Of a stretch of 64,000 nt of DNA, positions 60,026 to 64,000 are shown piece by piece. The stretch is from an uncultured Eggerthella sp. (GTDB lineage: Bacteria; Actinomycetota; Coriobacteriia; Coriobacteriales; Eggerthellaceae), in contig CAJKUH010000003.1 of the NCBI GenBank assembly GCA_905203045.1, forward strand, positions 55,328 through 119,327, given 5' to 3'. Every line of letters begins with the position of its first letter. Within the stretch, counting starts at the first letter, position 1. The translations under genes were made by a program, and so were the position numbers. The notes below the pieces were generated by a model. That model saw only the letters and a program-made list of their open reading frames with translations, was not told the DNA's origin and made no database searches.

Positions 60026-61426
60026 CTAGTTCCTTGCGGGTTTTTCCGGGCAGGGCTCAAGCGGGGCTTGCGGGAAGGCACCGCGTGCCAAGGTGGCGAT
60101 GAGCGCGGCGGTTTCCTCGGGCTTTTCCAGGGATGAATCGATGATCAGGTGATGTGTTTCCGCTGAATCCCAGGCGGTGTTCACGAAGCGCAGGCTGTGC
60201 TCGGCGCGTTCGCGGTCGATCGATTCGATACGCGCTTTCGCCTCGGCTTCACCCAGCCTGTCTCGCTTCGTCACGCGGGCGATGCGCGCATCAAGCGGTG
60301 CATGGACGAAGGCGGTGAGCACGTTCTTGCGGCCTTTCAAGATGGCCCCGGCGCAGCGTCCCACGATAACGCAGGACCCAACGTTCGCCAGCTTGGTGAT
60401 GGCGCGCGCCTGCGCCAGCCACATCTCGTCCATCTGCTCGGGTTCGGCGCCGACGCTGCGGTAGTTCTGCATGTACAGGTTGTACATCAGGCCGCGGCGC
60501 ACCTCCTGCTCGTGCTGCTTCACGTAGGAAGGCGGGAAGCCCGATTCCTGCGCGGTGAGGTCGATGAGCGTGTGGTCGAACATGGGAATGCCCAATTGCT
60601 TGCCTACCAACGTGCCGATTTCGCGGCCACCCGAACCGTACTGACGCTCGATGGCGACGACCAGGGGCGGCTCGCCATCGTTTGCCGGTGCGCTTGGCTG
60701 CTCGCCGTTTGCCATGGGCACGTTGATGACGAAGCTGATGTGGCCCTCGATCGGGCAGAACTTGTCGAAGTGGGGCATGAGCTTGCCGTAGAGCCCCACG
60801 ATGGTGCCGGCGGCAAGCGCGGTGATGATGGTGCCCTCGCGCACGCCCTGCAGGTAGCCCAGCCCCGCAAACGAGATGATCACCGAAACGATAACCATGG
60901 AGCTGTCGAAGACGATCTTGCATTTGGGAAAGGGCTTCCTCACGGTTCTGGCAATGGCCAATACGATGCCTTCGCCAGGCAGGGTAACGAAGCTTGCTTT
61001 CACCTGCAAAAACACGCCCATGGCAAGAAGGAAGCACCCCAGGATGTTCCAACCCAGCCTCTCGGGATACAGGTCCATGGGCAGCGTTTCGCAGAAGGGG
61101 AGCAGCTGGTCGATGATCATCGAGAACACGAACGTGAAGGGTATCTGCAACAGTTGCACGGGGTTGAACTCGCGGCGCAGCAAGATGATCTGAACGGCCA
61201 AAAAGCCCATGTTCATGAGGAACGTGATGGTGCCAAGGGTCAGCGGCGTGATGTACGAAAGCGTTGCTGGGATGCACGAGATGGGCGAGTTGCCAAGCCC
61301 AGTGGTTCGCATGAGCGCAATGGACATCGCCATGGAAAGGAAGCCGCCGAACAGCACCACCAGGCGCAGGATCACGTTGGGGATGGTTCTGTTGAAGAAG
61401 GCGAACCAGCGATCGGACGGGCTCAT
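60026..61426 (-). CDS. Fusion: YczE-like membrane domain + cytidylate-kinase-like domain (paralogue 2)
   Basis: Same architecture as 58489-59892, 466 residues: membrane part (MRTTGLGNSPISCIPATLSY; KASFVTLPGEG) and kinase-like part (ERQYGSGGREIGTLVGKQLG; GSCVIVGRCAGAILKGR). The pieces FNPVQLLQIP, LPGEGI, NLYMQNY and GVREGTI are kept in both copies, so the pair arose by tandem duplication and both remain under selection. The ATG at 61426 follows AAAGGA. Substrate and role unknown; the kinase family acts on CMP-like nucleotides, but this branch is diverged. Confidence 0.85.
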   Translation of the reverse strand: MSPSDRWFAFFNRTIPNVILRLVVLFGGFLSMAMSIALMRTTGLGNSPISCIPATLSYITPLTLGTITFLMNMGFLAVQIILLRREFNPVQLLQIPFTFVFSMIIDQLLPFCETLPMDLYPERLGWNILGCFLLAMGVFLQVKASFVTLPGEGIVLAIARTVRKPFPKCKIVFDSSMVIVSVIISFAGLGYLQGVREGTIITALAAGTIVGLYGKLMPHFDKFCPIEGHISFVINVPMANGEQPSAPANDGEPPLVVAIERQYGSGGREIGTLVGKQLGIPMFDHTLIDLTAQESGFPPSYVKQHEQEVRRGLMYNLYMQNYRSVGAEPEQMDEMWLAQARAITKLANVGSCVIVGRCAGAILKGRKNVLTAFVHAPLDARIARVTKRDRLGEAEAKARIESIDRERAEHSLRFVNTAWDSAETHHLIIDSSLEKPEETAALIATLARGAFPQAPLEPCPEKPARN

Positions 61427-61501
61427 GATAGTTCCTTTCGGGATGCATTGCGTTTAGTAATACCCGAGATTGTACTCCTGCATGCCGTGTGGCTTCGTCA
61501 T

Positions 61502-61532
61502 TTGCCGGCACATCTTGCACCGCGCGTATAAT
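61502..61532 (+). promoter_or_regulatory. Promoter of the YqeY gene
   Basis: TTGCCG (61502-61507), a 19-nt spacer and a perfect TATAAT (61527-61532) lie 27 nt before the start codon. The spacer is slightly long. Confidence 0.55.
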
Positions 61533-61558
61533 GTGGTTGATTCAATGAGGAGGAACAC

Positions 61559-62002
61559 ATGACTTATCAGGAACTGCGTGACGAGATCAAGGCTGCAATG
61601 AAGGCGAAGGACAAGCCCCGTCTGGCTATCCTTCGCCAGGTTCTGGGCGAAATCAAGAACATCGAAGTGAACGAGCGCCGTGAGATCACGGATGCCGATG
61701 TCGATGCCATGCTGAAGCGCACCATCAAGCAAGCAAAGGAAACGCTGGACGCTTCCATCAAGGCAGGCAACGACCAGGAGCGCACCGACACGCTTACTGA
61801 ACAGGTGAGCATCCTGGAAGAGTACCTGCCCAAGCAGGTTTCCGGCGAAGAGCTTATGGCCCTGATCGACGAGGTCTTGGCCGAAACCGGCGCTACTGCC
61901 AAGAAGGAAATGGGTCGTGTGATGGGCGCCCTTACCCAGAAGACGGGCGGCAACTTCGACAAAGCAGCCGCCGCCAAGGAGCTGCAGGGCCGTTTGGCCT
62001 AG
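61559..62002 (+). CDS. yqeY: GatB/YqeY domain protein
   Basis: A 147-residue helical protein of the YqeY family, related to the tail domain of GatB, thought to bind tRNA or act near aminoacyl-tRNA amidation. RLAILRQVLGEIKNIEV, EQVSILEEYLPKQVS and MGRVMGALTQKTGG are family features. AGGAGG precedes the ATG. It is monocistronic with its own promoter and terminator. Exact function is not established for the family. Confidence 0.92.
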   Translation: MTYQELRDEIKAAMKAKDKPRLAILRQVLGEIKNIEVNERREITDADVDAMLKRTIKQAKETLDASIKAGNDQERTDTLTEQVSILEEYLPKQVSGEELMALIDEVLAETGATAKKEMGRVMGALTQKTGGNFDKAAAAKELQGRLA

Positions 62003-62060
62003 CCTGCGGGCGTGTAGCGCTTGCGAAGCGCACGCCTGAGCAAACCTAAGCCGCAAAAGC

Positions 62061-62099
62061 AACGGGCCCCGATTGGATATGCCAACCGGGGCCCGTTTT
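62061..62099. terminator. Terminator after yqeY
   Basis: AACGGGCCCCG (62061-62071) pairs with CGGGGCCCGTT (62087-62097), followed by TT. Convergent gap with the DUF1461 gene. Confidence 0.88.
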
Positions 62100-62117
62100 G
62101 CATGTGCCTGCTTTTGC

Positions 62118-62888
62118 TTAGTGCGCGATGATCTTCCCTGCTAAACCGCAGATGGCCGCACACACTAAACTGCAGATAACCCATAGGCCTGCCATAGCCG
62201 CCCAGAACGCCTCGGGGAACAGCTGTATCAGAAGCGAGCTGGCGCTAAACGTCCAGTTGCCCTGCGCGAACAGCATCTGATGCATCCAGGTGAACAGCCC
62301 GTTGAAGTCGATTACCGCCCACGCTGCCAGTGCAAGCAAGACGGCGGCAACCAGGGTGGCGCCCAGTTTAAGCGCGCGTCCCACGCCCTTGCGGCCGGCG
62401 ATGATGCCCAGCGCAACAAGGCCCACTACCGTAAAGCCGCCCACGACCCCTACCGAGATGCGCCCCGTGGTGAAGATGGGCGTGCAGTCCTGTAAGTGCG
62501 AAAGCGCGTTTTGCGGCAAGGTGTAGCGATCGGAAAGGGCGCCCGCCATCGACGTTGCCTTTCCCTGGTTGGCTGTGATATCAAGCCCATTGGCCGCAAA
62601 AGCCTGGGCAAGCTCGGGGTTCGAGTCTTCCAGCGCCTGCAAGATGGCATCGGTCAGCTCGTCGGTCGATGCACCGTCTACTGAAAAGGCGCGCGTTGCC
62701 TCGGCGATGTTCGCCATGTCCTGCTCGGGGAACACCGAGTTGCCCCAGCCCGAGAACGTGCCGCCTACGGCAGCTGTCGCCTGCGGGGTGGTGCAGGCGA
62801 CGAACCCCAGCCCGAACAGGGTGTAGGCCAGTGCGATGCTGGTTGCCAACGTTACAACAGCGCTCAATGCCTTTCGTGCGAAACTCAC
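62118..62888 (-). CDS. DUF1461-type integral membrane protein
   Basis: A 256-residue protein with an N-terminal membrane helix (SAVVTLATSIALAYTLFGLG), a ~110-residue outside loop, and three further helices. The C-terminal WMHQMLFAQGNWTFS with LLIQLFPEAFW matches the DUF1461 family signature. No enzymatic motif is visible. Its stop is near the yqeY terminator and it starts 4 nt after the ATP-grasp-like gene, so those two are cotranscribed. Function unknown. Confidence 0.82.
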   Translation of the reverse strand: MSFARKALSAVVTLATSIALAYTLFGLGFVACTTPQATAAVGGTFSGWGNSVFPEQDMANIAEATRAFSVDGASTDELTDAILQALEDSNPELAQAFAANGLDITANQGKATSMAGALSDRYTLPQNALSHLQDCTPIFTTGRISVGVVGGFTVVGLVALGIIAGRKGVGRALKLGATLVAAVLLALAAWAVIDFNGLFTWMHQMLFAQGNWTFSASSLLIQLFPEAFWAAMAGLWVICSLVCAAICGLAGKIIAH

Positions 62889-62892
62889 AGCA

Positions 62893-64000
62893 TTAGCCCC
62901 TTACGCGGATGGTGGCAGCGGTGATGCCCTTCAGATCCTTGCTGATGGTGGGGTAGGGTCCCAGGCGCGAGAAGATGCCCTGGAAATGACCGTTGTACAG
63001 GTACAGGCCGCTAAGGTTGTTGTACCAGGCGCCGGTGCGGTCCACTTCGCTATCGGCAAGGTCCTCGATGTTCTCGTCGGGCGGCAGGGTGTGCGTCTTG
63101 TAGGGCGTGAGGTAGGTCTGCACGATAAACGGTGCGCCCGAGGCGCCGTTGGCGAAGCGCTCGATCAGCGCCTCCCATTCTTCCTGCGTGCAGGAAACGC
63201 CGGCGTACACGTCTTTGGCGCCGTAGTTGTCGGTAGGCTTGATGATCCAGGCGTCCTTGTTGCTGCGTACCTCGTCGAGGTCGATTTCCTTTTCGTCCAG
63301 GAACAGGGTGCGGGGCACATGGCGTTCCACGAACTCGTTTTCCTCGGGCGTGAGGATGGCCTTGGTTTTGGGGTGGCGCAGCACTTCGAATATCTGCTTG
63401 TCGTGCACCAGATGGCCGGCAAAGCTGCCGATCAGCGCCACTGCCTCGTGACGCACGGCTTCGATAAGGTCTTGCGACTCGTCCCAATGGTCGAGCACGT
63501 CGTTTGTCACGCTGCGGCGCCAGATGGCGTGCACGGGAAGGCCGTCGGCATCGTAGAGCGCGCCGCCGTCGAACTTCAGGTCGCGCACATCGCATACCAC
63601 GCACTCGTAGCCGTAGCGGGAGAAGTAGGAGGCGAACACCTTGAACTCGTCGACCACTCCGCATTCCAGATAGTCGCAGATGGCAAAGCGCGCGCCCGGC
63701 ACGAAATGCTTCGAATGCTCGAAGATGCCGATGAACTCGCGCACCCAGGAATCGAACAGCTCGCATGCCTCAAGCGGGTGCTTCTGGGAAAAGCGCTTGA
63801 ATGTTTCGGTGGTGTCGATGCCGTTGGTGATCTCGCGGTTTTCGTTCATGCCGGCAGACCCGTCGCCGTTGAACTCGCAGAACCCGCAGCTTAGGTCGTC
63901 TTCGTTCAAGAACACGTCGATGCGGGCGAACGGAAGCGGGTCGGCGTAGCCGCGGGGAAGCAGGACCAGTTCCTTCAAGCGCTCGTAGAAGGTGAACACG
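62893..64000 (-). CDS. Circularly permuted ATP-grasp-like protein, partial (start outside window)
   Basis: The frame is open to the window edge; the visible 368 residues end at 62893. Features are a Rossmann-like segment (GARFAICDYLECGVVDEFKVF), a conserved CDVRDLKFDGGALYDADG, an IWRR motif, and an ATP-grasp-like end with AWIIKPTDNYGAKDVYAG and a later TIRVRG. This pattern occurs in glutathionylspermidine-synthase-like and circularly permuted ATP-grasp ligases that join an amine to a carboxylate. The substrate is unknown. It is cotranscribed with the DUF1461 membrane protein. Confidence 0.72.
   Translation of the reverse strand, partial: VFTFYERLKELVLLPRGYADPLPFARIDVFLNEDDLSCGFCEFNGDGSAGMNENREITNGIDTTETFKRFSQKHPLEACELFDSWVREFIGIFEHSKHFVPGARFAICDYLECGVVDEFKVFASYFSRYGYECVVCDVRDLKFDGGALYDADGLPVHAIWRRSVTNDVLDHWDESQDLIEAVRHEAVALIGSFAGHLVHDKQIFEVLRHPKTKAILTPEENEFVERHVPRTLFLDEKEIDLDEVRSNKDAWIIKPTDNYGAKDVYAGVSCTQEEWEALIERFANGASGAPFIVQTYLTPYKTHTLPPDENIEDLADSEVDRTGAWYNNLSGLYLYNGHFQGIFSRLGPYPTISKDLKGITAATIRVRG

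Overview
The window is GC-rich bacterial chromosome with short intergenic gaps and many translationally coupled genes. Gene content (cytochrome bd, a Tat-exported [NiFe] uptake hydrogenase, an old-yellow-enzyme type flavin reductase with its own Fe-S cluster, lactate permease) fits an anaerobic or microaerotolerant gut-type actinobacterium of the class Coriobacteriia, probably Eggerthellaceae. That placement is inferred from gene content and protein style; no rRNA is present. There is no prophage, CRISPR array or full insertion sequence.

Layout. 1-560: end of polA. 615-6803 (minus): cydA-cydB-cydD-cydC, the bd oxidase and the ABC exporter needed to assemble it. 7207-13522 (plus): rplU-rpmA, obg, proB-proA, nadD-yqeK-rsfS, a compact housekeeping block. 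13671-17632: RNA m5U methyltransferase, tRNA-Arg(CCG), cyclophilin, TPR membrane protein, ndk. 17938-24971: mreB-mreC-mreD-mrdA-rodA plus a DUF697 protein, the rod-shape elongation operon. 25106-26035: two identical tRNA-Asp genes around a gene-free, repeat-rich stretch. 26159-30913: HAD phosphatase, a degenerate AAA+ protein, an Rrf2 regulator, a MutY-like glycosylase without Fe-S cysteines, and pheA (minus).

31502-35104: [NiFe] hydrogenase small subunit, large subunit and cytochrome b. Its C-terminal processing protease lies 13 kb downstream (47705-48223). Hydrogenase (electrons to quinone) and bd oxidase (quinol to O2) could form one respiratory chain. 35204-42020: Trm9-like methyltransferase, a frameshifted DUF559-like gene, lactate permease, flavin oxidoreductase, thrH. 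42366-46968: MarR regulator with a heterodimeric ABC exporter. 47273-50258: small membrane protein and hydrogenase protease, a LysR regulator, endonuclease III. 50465-58193: mfd, a membrane-anchored repeat protein, a double-ferredoxin protein, gltX. 58489-61426: two tandem paralogues fusing a YczE-like membrane domain to a cytidylate-kinase-like domain. 61559-64000: YqeY protein, DUF1461 membrane protein, and a truncated ATP-grasp-like gene.

The least explained material is (i) two copies of a ~170-nt structured repeat whose scaffold is conserved while the stems change on both sides (17640-17805 and 25232-25415), (ii) the tandem membrane/kinase fusions, (iii) a 196-bp MITE-like element whose two ends supply the stop codons of both flanking genes (48221-48416), and (iv) a three-armed inverted repeat at 58279-58484. 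All coordinates and repeat comparisons were read by eye; family names rest on recognised motifs, not on database searches.
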